Assembly: GCA_028280195.1 (NCBI GenBank)
Contig: JANQMH010000042.1
Location: forward strand, 1-51,840
DNA: 51,840 nucleotides
Direction of reading: 5' to 3'
From: Exilibacterium sp.
GTDB taxonomy: Bacteria; Pseudomonadota; Gammaproteobacteria; Pseudomonadales; Cellvibrionaceae
This document shows, in pieces, positions 1-7,899 of this stretch. Under the pieces are notes generated by a model. It saw only the letters and a list, made by a program, of their open reading frames with translations, did no database searches and was not told where the DNA came from. The translations under genes and the position numbers were made by a program. Within the stretch, counting starts at the first letter, position 1. Each line of letters opens with the position of its first letter.

Positions 1-76
1 GAACTCAGACGTGAAACGGCTCAGCGCCGATGGTAGTGTGGGGTCTCCCCATGTGAGAGTAGGTCATCGTCAGGCT
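1..76 (+). rRNA. rrf: 5S ribosomal RNA, 3' portion
   Basis: The sequence from GAACTCAGACGTGAAACG through GCGCCGATGGTAGTGTGGGG to GAGAGTAGGTCATCGTCAGG matches the middle and 3' end of bacterial 5S rRNA. The 5' part lies outside the window, and the exact 3' end (about 75-77) is estimated by comparison with the known enterobacterial 5S end. It closes an rRNA operon that runs into the window, and a strong intrinsic terminator follows within ten bases. Confidence 0.93.
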
Positions 77-85
77 TTTATGCCA

Positions 86-118
86 AACCCCGAGGGTCAG
101 GGACCTTCGGGGTTTTTT
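86..118 (+). terminator. rRNA operon intrinsic terminator
   Basis: A 13-bp stem (86-98 with 102-114, one G-T wobble) with a 3-base loop is followed by a run of six T. It sits directly after the 5S rRNA, as expected for the end of an rRNA operon. Confidence 0.9.
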
Positions 119-235
119 ATCGGGGAGACCCGCTGTTTATGGGTGGGGCCGCTCCGCGGTCCAGCCACCCAGCGAAGCTGGGCGGCGTTACGCACACACA
201 TGGCTGTCGCCATGACAGCCGTGTGCTCCACCCCC

Positions 236-260
236 CTGCGAGAGTAGGTCATCGTCAGGC
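236..260 (+). pseudogene. Second, truncated copy of the 5S rRNA 3' end
   Basis: GAGAGTAGGTCATCGTCAGG and its flanks repeat the last ~25 bases of the 5S gene ending at 76. The match continues through the TTTTATGCCA linker into a second terminator. Nothing upstream of 236 resembles the rest of a 5S gene; that space holds an unrelated hairpin (192-226). It therefore looks like a remnant of a lost second 5S gene or a partial duplication, not a working RNA. Confidence 0.75.
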
Positions 261-270
261 TTTTATGCCA

Positions 271-303
271 AACCCCGGGGGTCAGGGACCTTCGGGGTTT
301 TTT
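271..303 (+). terminator. Duplicated rRNA-type terminator
   Basis: A 13-bp stem (271-283 with 287-299), AGG loop and T run nearly identical to the terminator at 86-118, differing mainly by A to G in the left arm. It follows the truncated 5S copy and gives the rRNA operon two terminators in series. Confidence 0.85.
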
Positions 304-489
304 ATGGTCGCAGAAAACCGGGTGGGTAGCGCTATACTGGCCGGCCCGGATGACAATCCCCTTTAACAATCTGACTTTCACGTCGAAACAGGCGACCTGG
401 CAAGAATAATGTCGGCATAGTTTACAGGTGATTAGCCGCAATCTGTCGCCGAAAATAACAAAACCATAGATATCATGGAGTTATAAACT

Positions 490-506
490 CTGGTTTGGTT
501 TTTGCT
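490..506 (+). promoter_or_regulatory. Candidate sigma-54 promoter for PEP-CTERM gene 1
   Basis: CTGGTTTGGTTTTTGCT carries GG and GC exactly 10 bases apart, with the T-run before GC seen in good RpoN (-24/-12) promoters (consensus TTGGCACG-N4-TTGCW). It lies about 84 bases before the ATG at 590. A similar element precedes the second PEP-CTERM gene. Predicted by eye only. Confidence 0.5.
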
Positions 507-589
507 TTTTTAGACAGGCAGTTTGGGGAAGTCTGTTGTGAAAAACGGACTTTGGACAAGAAAAATCAGTATCTATTTTGGTGAAGGCC

Positions 590-1348
590 ATGATTTCCTC
601 TTTTACTAAGCAAATGGGTAAATTGCTTGGGGTGGCTTGTTTGGCAACCAGCGCGTCGGTTAGCGCTGGGGTGATACAAATGACCACTCAGGTCAAACAT
701 TTCGATCTGTGGGCGGAAGCGTTTGACTATGACGAAAGAAAATGGACTAGCGAACACAGCTACGACAGTACGTCACTTTACTTCGATGGCTTCGACAGCA
801 GCCTCGGTACCCTGTTGGATGTCGATATCTACTTTATCAGTGACTGGTATTTGGGCAATGGGGTCTATTCCGAGGACTTCAGCAAGCACTACAATCCCAA
901 TGCCTCTGCTTGGGGCAAGGGCACTATCCGCCTGACAGCAGAGATTTTCGACCCTTCCGGTGTCGACAGGGAGCGCCTGCGCAGGCGCGTTTACACCGAC
1001 TGCTCGGACAAGGATCCAAGTGATCCCTACTATGCGGACTGTGGCGACTACGAGGAAAAAGACGGTATTTTTGATGCCGGGTTTGATCTCTCCGGCGTGG
1101 ATATCGACAATTTTATCGGCGGCGCCGATGCGGTTGGCATCGACTTTGATCTGGACCTGTGGGCCAATCTCAAAGGCTGCGGTAAAGGCGATGATTTCTG
1201 CGTTGACGGCGCGGTCGGTGACTGGTACGGAAAAGCCTATGTGAAGTATACCTATGAAGACACGCCGGTATCTGAACCCTACTCGCTAGTGCTGTTCGGT
1301 TTGGGACTGCTGGGTCTGGGTGTAGCCAGGCGCAGAGCCGCAGGCTGA
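590..1348 (+). CDS. PEP-CTERM sorting domain protein
   Basis: A secreted protein of about 252 aa. An N-terminal signal peptide (Lys-rich start, then LLGVACLATSASVSAG) is followed by an acidic mature region rich in Asp, Tyr and Gly. The C-terminus is SEPYSLVLFGLGLLGLGVAR plus Arg/Ala residues: the Pro-containing motif, hydrophobic helix and basic tail of PEP-CTERM sorting signals. In this family the tail is cut by an exosortase and proteins usually go to the outer surface or to exopolysaccharide-linked structures; no exosortase lies in this window. The ATG at 590 follows an AAGG; in-frame TTG (578) and GTG (581) starts are alternatives. The central region matches no function I can name. A hairpin terminator follows. 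Confidence 0.85.
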   Translation: MISSFTKQMGKLLGVACLATSASVSAGVIQMTTQVKHFDLWAEAFDYDERKWTSEHSYDSTSLYFDGFDSSLGTLLDVDIYFISDWYLGNGVYSEDFSKHYNPNASAWGKGTIRLTAEIFDPSGVDRERLRRRVYTDCSDKDPSDPYYADCGDYEEKDGIFDAGFDLSGVDIDNFIGGADAVGIDFDLDLWANLKGCGKGDDFCVDGAVGDWYGKAYVKYTYEDTPVSEPYSLVLFGLGLLGLGVARRRAAG

Positions 1349-1370
1349 AATCGCTTACCTCCTGCAAAGG

Positions 1371-1404
1371 CTGATACCTGCTGCGCGCGGGTATCAGTCT
1401 TTTT
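1371..1404 (+). terminator. Intrinsic terminator after PEP-CTERM gene 1
   Basis: CTGATACC (1371-1378) pairs with GGTATCAG (1390-1397) and is followed by TCTTTTT. It ends the transcript of the PEP-CTERM gene and separates it from the next one. Confidence 0.8.
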
Positions 1405-1736
1405 ACTTTGTTTCGCCTCCGTACTAACTGCTGTAATCCAGTGGTCACACATCGACCCTATTATCCTCTTCCCGGTTGTCGTGAATCTTTACACATGGCC
1501 GGCAGGATTTTGAAGAAATAATTTAAGCTGCTGAATTTAATGGCAATTTCCTTATTGGCATAAAGTGTGCTGTTAAAGCGTGCTCAGCGGGCCTGCCGAT
1601 AGTCTGTATCGCTGCGATATATCACCTGCATTCCGGGCCTGAGGTTGAGGTCACGACGCCTATATAGCGCCGGAAGTCGTTTTTAAGAGTGGTGAAAAAG
1701 TTTATTTAAGAAAGTTGATTAAGGGAACGTAATAAG
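1405..1736. other. Intergenic region, no gene seen
   Basis: No convincing coding frame. The right half is AT-rich and carries the sigma-54-like element at 1555-1571; the rest would be a long (about 155-base) leader before the small PEP-CTERM gene. Confidence 0.6.
1555..1571 (+). promoter_or_regulatory. Candidate sigma-54 promoter for PEP-CTERM gene 2
   Basis: TTGGCATAAAGTGTGCT has the -24 element TTGGCA intact and GC exactly 10 bases after GG, followed by T. This fits RpoN promoters. It is the only obvious promoter-like element before the small PEP-CTERM gene at 1737. Confidence 0.5.
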
Positions 1737-1946
1737 ATGTTAAGGATTGTGTTTGTCTTGTTCTTCGTGGTTGCCTCCTTCGCCGCTACCACTGCCGCCG
1801 CAGCCGATGCCGGCGCCGCCCCTAGTGCTGCCACCAACCAGGGTGAAAAAGTGCTTCAGGCTTCGCTGGCGGAGCCATCCTCCCTGGCACTGCTGGGCCT
1901 GGGCCTGTTGGGCCTGGGTGCCGCCCGGCGCCGCGCTAAAAAGTAA
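1737..1946 (+). CDS. Minimal PEP-CTERM protein, 69 aa
   Basis: Almost nothing but sorting signals: a signal peptide (LRIVFVLFFVVASFAATTAA, residues 2-21), about 22 residues of Ala-rich linker, then AEPSSLALLGLGLLGLGAAR and a basic tail. The C-terminal signal is nearly the same as in the gene at 590 (LFGLGLLGLG versus LLGLGLLGLG), so both are probably processed by the same exosortase. AAGGGAA lies upstream of the ATG. After processing at both ends only about 20-25 residues would remain. It could be a peptide released at the surface, a decoy or regulator for the exosortase, or the relic of a gene that lost its middle. Confidence 0.75.
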   Translation: MLRIVFVLFFVVASFAATTAAAADAGAAPSAATNQGEKVLQASLAEPSSLALLGLGLLGLGAARRRAKK

Positions 1947-2120
1947 CCGGCGCCATGCGGCGGAGTCTGGCAGGCGCCATAGTCGCTGCAACTTGCCAGG
2001 CGCCAAACTGGTCAAAACTTGCTAATTGACACCGGGTTTTAGCGTGACCCAGTTATCGGCGTGCCCGGCGGGCGCAAGCTACTATTTCATGGTCCCCCTA
2101 CGAAGTTACAGGCAGAGACT

Positions 2121-3170
2121 ATGGCTAGCGGCATCAACCCCTGTTTGATCAGCAAGTTTTCCCCGCTTAACGACATTGCCAGCCAACATCTGGCACAACT
2201 TATCAAACACTGTGAGATTCAATCCGTAGCTGCCGGCGGTTTTGCGCTCAGGCACAAAGACTTCAATCGCTACAAATGCTTCCTGGTCTGCGGCCAGGTT
2301 GAAATCCGGCGCTCCTTTCACGAGCGCATCTACCCGCACCAGGATTCGCCGGAGTGCTGCAGGCCGCTCAATAATCTGCTGGACGGCTCCGGCGTCATCC
2401 GGGCAAAAAGCGACTGCCAGATCCTGCGGGTCGACGCGGAGGTATTGGACAGGCTGCTGAGCTGGAGTCACGAAAACGCCTACCGCATCGCCCATCTCGA
2501 GGAGGGCGAGTCGTCGCTGGATCACGCCATGCTCATCGACGACAGCTATCAGGACGACTGGGCGGAATCTTTTCTACAGTCGTCGCTGGCGACCAACCTT
2601 AATTCCGCCGCCATTACCGAATTGATTCGCGAATTGGACGATGTCGATATCAAGGCCGGTCAGCGTGTGATTGAGCAGCACAGCTATGGCGATTTTTTTT
2701 ACATCATCAAACACGGCGAGGCGAGGGTATTTCTCGATCGCTTCGGACCTCAGCGCGGGCAATATATCGATCTTGCCGCCGGTAAGTACTTTGGCGACGA
2801 AGCGCTGGTCGCCGGCACACCGCGCAATGCTTCGGTGGCGATGAAATCCGATGGTGTGCTCGGCCGGGTCAACCGCGATGTTTTCGAAGCCATTATCAAA
2901 GATAATCTTATCAACTCCATCAGTGCACAGCAGGTGGCCAAAATGGGTGTGGTTGACTACCAGTGCATCGATGTACGGTTTTCCGTGGAGTATCGGCGCT
3001 CACAGTCAAAACGCACGTTTAATATACCCATCACCCACCTGCGCCAGCGCCTCAAGGATCTGAGACGGCAGACTACCTATATTGTCGGTCCGGAAGATGA
3101 CCGGCGCAGCGAGCTTGGTACCTACCTGCTGCGGCAGGCCGGCTACAACGCCTATTGCCTGTCCCAATAG
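2121..3170 (+). CDS. Cyclic-nucleotide-binding and rhodanese-like domain protein
   Basis: About 349 aa, no signal peptide, so cytoplasmic. Residues ~25-125 look like a degenerate cyclic-nucleotide-binding (CNB) fold. Residues ~170-280 are a clearer CNB domain with FGDEALVAGTPRNASV, close to the phosphate-binding cassette. The last ~75 residues resemble a rhodanese domain (CIDVRFSVEYRRS at its start), but where the catalytic Cys loop belongs the sequence reads YIVGPEDDRRS, with no Cys. It is thus more likely a sensor or scaffold than a sulfurtransferase. Related CNB-rhodanese proteins occur in marine gammaproteobacteria without a settled role. The ATG at 2121 is preferred over upstream in-frame codons because the extra residues look non-coding. 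It has no operon partner. Confidence 0.8.
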   Translation: MASGINPCLISKFSPLNDIASQHLAQLIKHCEIQSVAAGGFALRHKDFNRYKCFLVCGQVEIRRSFHERIYPHQDSPECCRPLNNLLDGSGVIRAKSDCQILRVDAEVLDRLLSWSHENAYRIAHLEEGESSLDHAMLIDDSYQDDWAESFLQSSLATNLNSAAITELIRELDDVDIKAGQRVIEQHSYGDFFYIIKHGEARVFLDRFGPQRGQYIDLAAGKYFGDEALVAGTPRNASVAMKSDGVLGRVNRDVFEAIIKDNLINSISAQQVAKMGVVDYQCIDVRFSVEYRRSQSKRTFNIPITHLRQRLKDLRRQTTYIVGPEDDRRSELGTYLLRQAGYNAYCLSQ

Positions 3171-3276
3171 CCGCATGCCGCACCTCCGTCCGCGGCCCGG
3201 CTGATGCCGGGTCGCTCCCTCCTTTTTAGCGACTATCCCCGCCAACTGGGCGCCCGGCAAATGCATCGAGGTATGA

Positions 3277-3525
3277 TTGCGCGACGGCTGGGTCATGTGC
3301 CTGCGCAAGCCGGGCGAAGGTGAAGATTGTGATTTGCAGGGCCGGCTGGCGGCCCTGAACCCTATGCAGCGCCGCGGCGGCGCCGGTCAGCCACTGGCCG
3401 GGCTGCTCTGGGTGGAGCCCAAGGCGCCGGTGGGACACCGTGGAAAGCCCCTGAGCCAGCTGAGCGAGCGCGAACTGTGTCCCGGGGAGCAGGGGCTGCA
3501 GAATATCAACGCCAGTTTCCGTTAG
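3277..3525 (+). pseudogene. Remnant of a 2-oxoacid:ferredoxin oxidoreductase beta subunit C-terminus
   Basis: The frame ends LAGLLWVEPKAP ... PLSQLSERELCPGEQGLQ then NINASFR. This strongly resembles the C-terminal tail of the KorB-type beta subunit, whose members typically end in a GLLY(V)xP...PL..L...LCPG...L..N.S.R pattern. The thiamine-pyrophosphate-binding body of the enzyme is absent: upstream is the end of the CNB-rhodanese gene, and no alpha subunit is present. The only start is weak. I read it as the tail of a deleted gene; a short expressed protein is less likely. Confidence 0.4.
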
Positions 3526-3743
3526 CGCGGCCCGGCCCGCTACAGTACAATTATCCTCAGCCAGTGCGTATATTGACCCCCATCGACGGGTAGATATTGA
3601 CCGTCATTGCCCAAAGCGGGGCGCCAGCCAATGCCTGAAATTAGCGGCCCCCTACTTGTTACAGGGGTGGGGCTCAGGAACACCCGGGCGGGGTTTCGCT
3701 GTTTCCGACAATTGATATTCTCCAACACTATGAGGCTCACACC

Positions 3744-4223
3744 ATGTCGTCGGTTTACGATTTTCAAGCGGACTTTATCTCCGGCGACAGCGCCGACCTG
3801 TCGGCCTATAAAGGCAAAGTGCTGTTAATCGTCAACACCGCCAGCAAATGCGGCTTCACCCCCCAGTACCAGGGGTTGGAGGAGCTTTACCAGCGCTTCA
3901 AGGACAGGGATTTTGAGATACTCGGCTTTCCCTGCAATCAGTTCGGCCGGCAGGAGCCGGGCAACAGCAGCGACATCAGCGAGTTCTGCCAACTGAACTT
4001 CGGCGTTACCTTCCCGCTGTTTGCCAAGATCAAAGTCAACGGCGATGAGGCCCACCCGCTGTTCAAACACTTGAAAAGCCAGGCTCCCGGGCTTCTCGGC
4101 ACGCAGCGGGTAAAGTGGAATTTTACCAAGTTTCTGGTCAATCGCGAGGGTGAGGTGGTGAAGCGTTTTGCGCCCAACGACAAGCCCGCCAGCCTTGCCG
4201 GTGCCATCGAGGCCCTGCTTTAG
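3744..4223 (+). CDS. Glutathione peroxidase family protein (Cys type)
   Basis: 159 aa, the usual bacterial length. The peroxidatic Cys36 lies in [12 protein letters not shown], Gln70 in [10 protein letters not shown] and Trp125 in KWNFTKF, completing the Cys-Gln-Trp(-Asn) catalytic set. Cys64, in GFPCNQFG, and Cys82 are further cysteines; thioredoxin-dependent members use a second Cys. It reduces hydrogen peroxide and organic or lipid hydroperoxides in the cytoplasm. The ATG follows a short AT-rich leader. leuA starts 47 bases downstream on the same strand, so read-through is possible, but there is no functional link. Electron donor (glutathione or thioredoxin) cannot be decided from the sequence. 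Confidence 0.92.
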   Translation: MSSVYDFQADFISGDSADLSAYKGKVLLIVNTASKCGFTPQYQGLEELYQRFKDRDFEILGFPCNQFGRQEPGNSSDISEFCQLNFGVTFPLFAKIKVNGDEAHPLFKHLKSQAPGLLGTQRVKWNFTKFLVNREGEVVKRFAPNDKPASLAGAIEALL

Positions 4224-4270
4224 GCGCCGCAAACAGATAGTCTGTTGTCTGCTGAGAGTCAAAACCCGCT

Positions 4271-5812
4271 ATGAGTAAAGATAAATTAGTGATTTTTGAT
4301 ACCACCCTGCGCGACGGCGAGCAGAGTCCCGGCGCCTCCATGACCCGGGATGAGAAAGTGCGCATCGCCAAAATGCTGGAGAAAATGCGCGTCGATGTTA
4401 TCGAAGCCGGCTTTGCCATCGCCAGCCCCGGTGATTTCGAGGCGGTCAAGGCCGTGGCGGAGGCGATTACCGAGTCGCGCGTCTGCAGCCTGGCCCGCGC
4501 GGTCGGGCCCGATATTCTGCGCGCCGGCGAGGCCCTGAAGCAGGCCAATGCCGGCCGCATCCATACTTTTATCGCCACCTCGCCGATCCATATGCAGTAC
4601 AAACTGCAGATGCAGCCCGATGAAGTGCTGGAGCAGGCGGTAACGGCGGTAAAAAAAGCCCGCAATCTTACCGACGATGTGGAGTTCTCTCTCGAGGATG
4701 GCAGCCGCTCCGAGCGCGACTTCATGTACCGCATTATCGAGGCAGTGATCGATGCCGGCGCCGGCACCGTCAATATCCCCGATACCGTAGGCTATGGCGA
4801 GCCGGAGGAATACGGGGAAATGTTCCGGCGCGTGATCGACAGTGTGCCCAATTCGGACAAGGCGGTTTTTTCCACCCATTGCCACAATGACCTCGGCCTG
4901 GCAGTTGCCAATTCGCTGTCGGCGGTGATCCACGGTGCGCGCCAGGTGGAGTGCACTGTCAACGGTCTGGGGGAGCGTGCCGGCAATGCCTCATTGGAAG
5001 AGATCGTGATGGCGGTGCGCACGCGGCGCGATGTTTTTGCGGTGGAAACCGGCATCGATCCGGCGCATATCGTGCCGACCTCGCGCCTGGTTTCCACCAT
5101 TACCGGTTTTCCGGTGCAGCCGAACAAAGCCATTGTCGGTGCCAACGCCTTTGCCCACGAATCCGGTATTCATCAGGACGGTGTGCTCAAGCACCGCGAA
5201 ACCTACGAAATCATGCGCGCCGAAGATGTCGGCTGGCACACCAATAAGCTGGTGTTGGGCAAGCACTCGGGGCGCGCCGCGGTCAAAGCGCGTTTTGAGG
5301 AACTGGGCATCAGCTTTGCCGACCAGGGGGAGTTCAATGCGGTGTTCCAGGCCTTCAAGGTGCTGGCGGACAAGAAGCACGAAATATTCGACGAGGATCT
5401 GCAGGCTCTGGTCTCCGATGCCGGCCAGGAGGCCCGCGAGGTCTATCAGTTCGAAGGCATGGAAGTGCAGTGCAAAACCGGCCAGGCGCCCAGTGCCACT
5501 ATCACCTTCAGGGCCCTCGGCGAAAACAGAACGGCCTCGTCGCAGGGCAGCGGCCCGGTAGATGCTGTGTTCAAAGCCATCGAAAAAGAGGTGCACAGCG
5601 GCGCCGACCTGTTGCTGTACTCGGTCAACGCCATTACTCAGGGCACGGAGGCCCAGGGGGATGTGACCGTGCGCCTGGAGCGCGGTGGCCACTTGGTCAA
5701 CGGCGTTGGCGCCGATACCGATATCGTCGCCGCCTCGGCCAAGGCCTATCTGAATGCGCTGAATTTGCTAGAATCGGATGCCAGGCCCCATCCCCAGCGC
5801 GACGGGGTTTAA
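4271..5812 (+). CDS. leuA: 2-isopropylmalate synthase
   Basis: 513 aa, full length. It condenses acetyl-CoA with 2-oxoisovalerate, the committed step of leucine synthesis. The N-terminal TIM barrel opens with [16 protein letters not shown], has the metal-binding HCHNDLG and the [14 protein letters not shown] segment, and the linker region [13 protein letters not shown]. The C-terminal ~120 residues form the regulatory (leucine-binding) domain, so feedback inhibition is expected. A leader peptide with Leu codons is not visible in the 47-base gap before it. No other leu gene is nearby. Confidence 0.97.
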   Translation: MSKDKLVIFDTTLRDGEQSPGASMTRDEKVRIAKMLEKMRVDVIEAGFAIASPGDFEAVKAVAEAITESRVCSLARAVGPDILRAGEALKQANAGRIHTFIATSPIHMQYKLQMQPDEVLEQAVTAVKKARNLTDDVEFSLEDGSRSERDFMYRIIEAVIDAGAGTVNIPDTVGYGEPEEYGEMFRRVIDSVPNSDKAVFSTHCHNDLGLAVANSLSAVIHGARQVECTVNGLGERAGNASLEEIVMAVRTRRDVFAVETGIDPAHIVPTSRLVSTITGFPVQPNKAIVGANAFAHESGIHQDGVLKHRETYEIMRAEDVGWHTNKLVLGKHSGRAAVKARFEELGISFADQGEFNAVFQAFKVLADKKHEIFDEDLQALVSDAGQEAREVYQFEGMEVQCKTGQAPSATITFRALGENRTASSQGSGPVDAVFKAIEKEVHSGADLLLYSVNAITQGTEAQGDVTVRLERGGHLVNGVGADTDIVAASAKAYLNALNLLESDARPHPQRDGV

Positions 5813-5858
5813 ACCGGCGCATGGGAAGCGGCAATTGACAAGGGGAATTAGCGGCGGC

Positions 5859-6632
5859 GTGAACGAGCGACAGCGGCAAACCTATTTGCAATACCTCGGC
5901 ATCGACAGCTACAGCCCGCGCTGGGTCCTGCCCGGCGCCGCGCCATCCCGGGCCCTTGCCGCGCCCGCTGCAGATCTGGCGCCGGTGGACGCGGCCGCGC
6001 CTGAGGCTGCCAACGAGGTGGTGGCCGCTCCCGAATCCGAAGTGGCCGCCCCTGTACCGCCCCTGGCAGCACCTGCCACCACGTCCGTCCCACTTGAGAT
6101 ATCGGTGCCCGCCCCCGCACAGGACAAGCCGGATACAGAAGCGCCGCCGGCCGCAGTTGCGCCGGAGCCTGTGCCGCACTTTGCCCTGACCGTCTGGCGT
6201 ATCAGTGCCGATTTACTGGTCGTGGATACCCGCGAATCGCAACTGGCGCTGCCCACTGACCAGTTGCTGAGCAACATTGTCGCCGCCCTCGGCTACCGCC
6301 TGGCGCAATTGCCCAAGGCGGAGGTGCTGCGCTGGCCGCTGGTGGAAGCTGGGGGGGCTCAGGGTGAGACTGAGGCGCGGGAGATGCTGCAGGCCTTTCT
6401 CGATACCCAGCTGCTGCGGCAGCCGGCCAAGCACTTGTTATTGATGGGGCGCGACGCCGCCCGCTATCTGCTGGATAAGCCCCTGCCCTTTGACCGCCTG
6501 CTGGGCTCGGCGGTGGATATGCCCGAGCTGTCGGTAACGGCAATAGTGGTGCCGAGCCTGGCCGATATGTTGCAGGACCCGCTGCAAAAAGCGGTTGCCT
6601 GGCGGGCCATACAGCCCTTGCGACAGCTGTGA
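5859..6632 (+). CDS. Pro/Ala-rich protein encoded before rimI, function unknown
   Basis: About 257 aa from a GTG at 5859 preceded by AGGGGAATTAGCGGCG; an earlier in-frame ATG (5778) would overlap leuA. The first ~25 residues (NERQRQTYLQYLGIDSYSPR) are conserved-looking. Next come about 90 residues of Ala/Pro/Val low-complexity linker, then a folded C-terminal domain of ~140 residues (FALTVWRISADLLVVDTRES onward). This N-motif, linker and compact-domain layout is seen in poorly studied proteins encoded just before rimI in other gammaproteobacteria. It ends 9 bases before rimI, so the two are co-transcribed. No function assigned. Confidence 0.75.
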   Translation: MNERQRQTYLQYLGIDSYSPRWVLPGAAPSRALAAPAADLAPVDAAAPEAANEVVAAPESEVAAPVPPLAAPATTSVPLEISVPAPAQDKPDTEAPPAAVAPEPVPHFALTVWRISADLLVVDTRESQLALPTDQLLSNIVAALGYRLAQLPKAEVLRWPLVEAGGAQGETEAREMLQAFLDTQLLRQPAKHLLLMGRDAARYLLDKPLPFDRLLGSAVDMPELSVTAIVVPSLADMLQDPLQKAVAWRAIQPLRQL

Positions 6633-6641
6633 CCGGCGCCC

Positions 6642-7124
6642 ATGCAAAGCCATTTTCTGACCAGTACGAAAGGTGTGGCGCTACAGGTGCGGCCAATGTC
6701 AGTGGCGGATCTGGCCGCGGTTATGCGTATCGAATGCGCCGTTCACAGCCACCCCTGGAGCCGTGACAATTTTGCCGGCAGCCTGCGGCTGGAGCACTGC
6801 TGCTGGCTTGCCGAAGTGCAGGGCGAACCGGCCGGGTATGTCATTGCCAGCGCCGCCGGGGGTGAGGCGGAACTGCTGAATATCAGCGTTGCTGCCGGCT
6901 TTCAGGGGCAGGGTATCGGCCATGCGCTGCTCGACTTCATTGTCGCCCAGGTGCAGGCGCAGGCGGAAATACTGTTTCTCGAGGTCCGCCCCTCCAATCG
7001 CGGTGCTATCGCCCTTTATCACGCCCACGGTTTTAACGAGGTAGGCATGCGCCCCGACTACTACCCGGCCGAAAACGGGCGCGAAGATGCGTTAATTCTC
7101 GCCAGAGTGCTGGATCCGGTTTGA
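6642..7124 (+). CDS. rimI: Ribosomal protein S18-alanine N-acetyltransferase
   Basis: 160 aa GNAT-fold enzyme. It acetylates the N-terminal alanine of ribosomal protein S18 using acetyl-CoA. Visible motifs: the N-terminal HSHPWSRDNF segment typical of RimI, LLNISVAAGFQGQGIGHALL (acetyl-CoA-binding R/Q-x-x-G-x-G/A, here QGQGIG), and EVRPSNRGAIALYHAHGF followed by RPDYYP, the RimI C-terminal signature. It follows the Pro/Ala-rich gene with 9 bases between them. Confidence 0.93.
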   Translation: MQSHFLTSTKGVALQVRPMSVADLAAVMRIECAVHSHPWSRDNFAGSLRLEHCCWLAEVQGEPAGYVIASAAGGEAELLNISVAAGFQGQGIGHALLDFIVAQVQAQAEILFLEVRPSNRGAIALYHAHGFNEVGMRPDYYPAENGREDALILARVLDPV

Positions 7125-7256
7125 CGGGCAGTCAGTCGGCAAAAAGGGCTGCGGCCAAACCCACTCCACCTTCGCCGATCGCCAACACCTGGTGATCGAG
7201 ATATCGAAGCTGCAGCACCCCGCATTCGCCAGGGCCGGTCCCCGCGCCTCGCGGGG

Positions 7257-7282
7257 TAATCCGTTCCCGGAATTTGGCGTAT
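7257..7282 (+). promoter_or_regulatory. Near-match to the ECF (ChrR-regulon) promoter
   Basis: TAATCC, a 15-base spacer, then CGTAT. The two promoters at the sigma-factor locus read TGATCC-N16-CGTAA, so this copy has one change in each box and a spacer one base shorter. It lies about 70 bases before the DUF3833 lipoprotein gene. Suggestive only. Confidence 0.3.
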
Positions 7283-7351
7283 AAGATTAGGGTTGAGAGC
7301 CTCCAGATAGCCCCCGTCCGCCGATTTCTTTACACAGGTAGTACTGTGCCC

Positions 7352-7873
7352 ATGATAAAAACCGTTGTCGTTGTTCTGAGCTTTGTCATCGTCGCTTGCA
7401 CCGGCGTATCCGTCGAGGATTACAGTCGCAATCAGCCGGCTCTGGTACTGGAAGAGTTTTTCGACGGCAAACTCACCGCCCACGGTGTGGTTAAAAACCG
7501 CTCCGGCAAGGTAATCCGCTATTTCAACGCCGATATCCTGGCCTATTGGCGCGATGGCGTCGGTGTTCTGGAAGAGGATTTCGTATTTGATGACGGCGAG
7601 GAACAGCGCCGGGTCTGGACCCTGAAACCGGACGGCGCCGGCGGCTATATCGGCACGGCCGGGGATGTGGTCGGCGAGGGGCAGGCGCGAGTGGCCGGCA
7701 ATAGTATGTTCCTGGACTACGTGCTGCGCATCCCCTATGGAGACGGCACCATCGATTTGCGCATTGACGATCGCATGTACCTCGTTTCGCCGACGGTACT
7801 GATCAACGAGTCTTCGATGACCAAGTTCGGTTTTGAGGTGGGAAGGCTATTGCTGGTGATTGAGAAGCGCTAG
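7352..7873 (+). CDS. DUF3833 family lipoprotein
   Basis: 173 aa from ATG 7352. A lipoprotein signal peptide (KTVVVVLSFVIVACTG, Cys at ~16) predicts a lipid-anchored periplasmic protein. The mature part contains LEEFFDGKLTAHGVVKNRSG and FNADILAYWRDGVGVLEEDF, characteristic of DUF3833. In many gammaproteobacteria DUF3833 genes sit in the ChrR/ECF stress operon beside DUF2878, DUF1365 and CFA-synthase-like genes; here such an operon exists at 46670-51840, so this gene is separated from it. An upstream in-frame ATG at 7274 would add 26 residues before the signal peptide and is unlikely. Biochemical role unknown. Confidence 0.85.
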   Translation: MIKTVVVVLSFVIVACTGVSVEDYSRNQPALVLEEFFDGKLTAHGVVKNRSGKVIRYFNADILAYWRDGVGVLEEDFVFDDGEEQRRVWTLKPDGAGGYIGTAGDVVGEGQARVAGNSMFLDYVLRIPYGDGTIDLRIDDRMYLVSPTVLINESSMTKFGFEVGRLLLVIEKR

Positions 7874-7899
7874 CATGATACCCGGGCCTGCGTGCCGAT

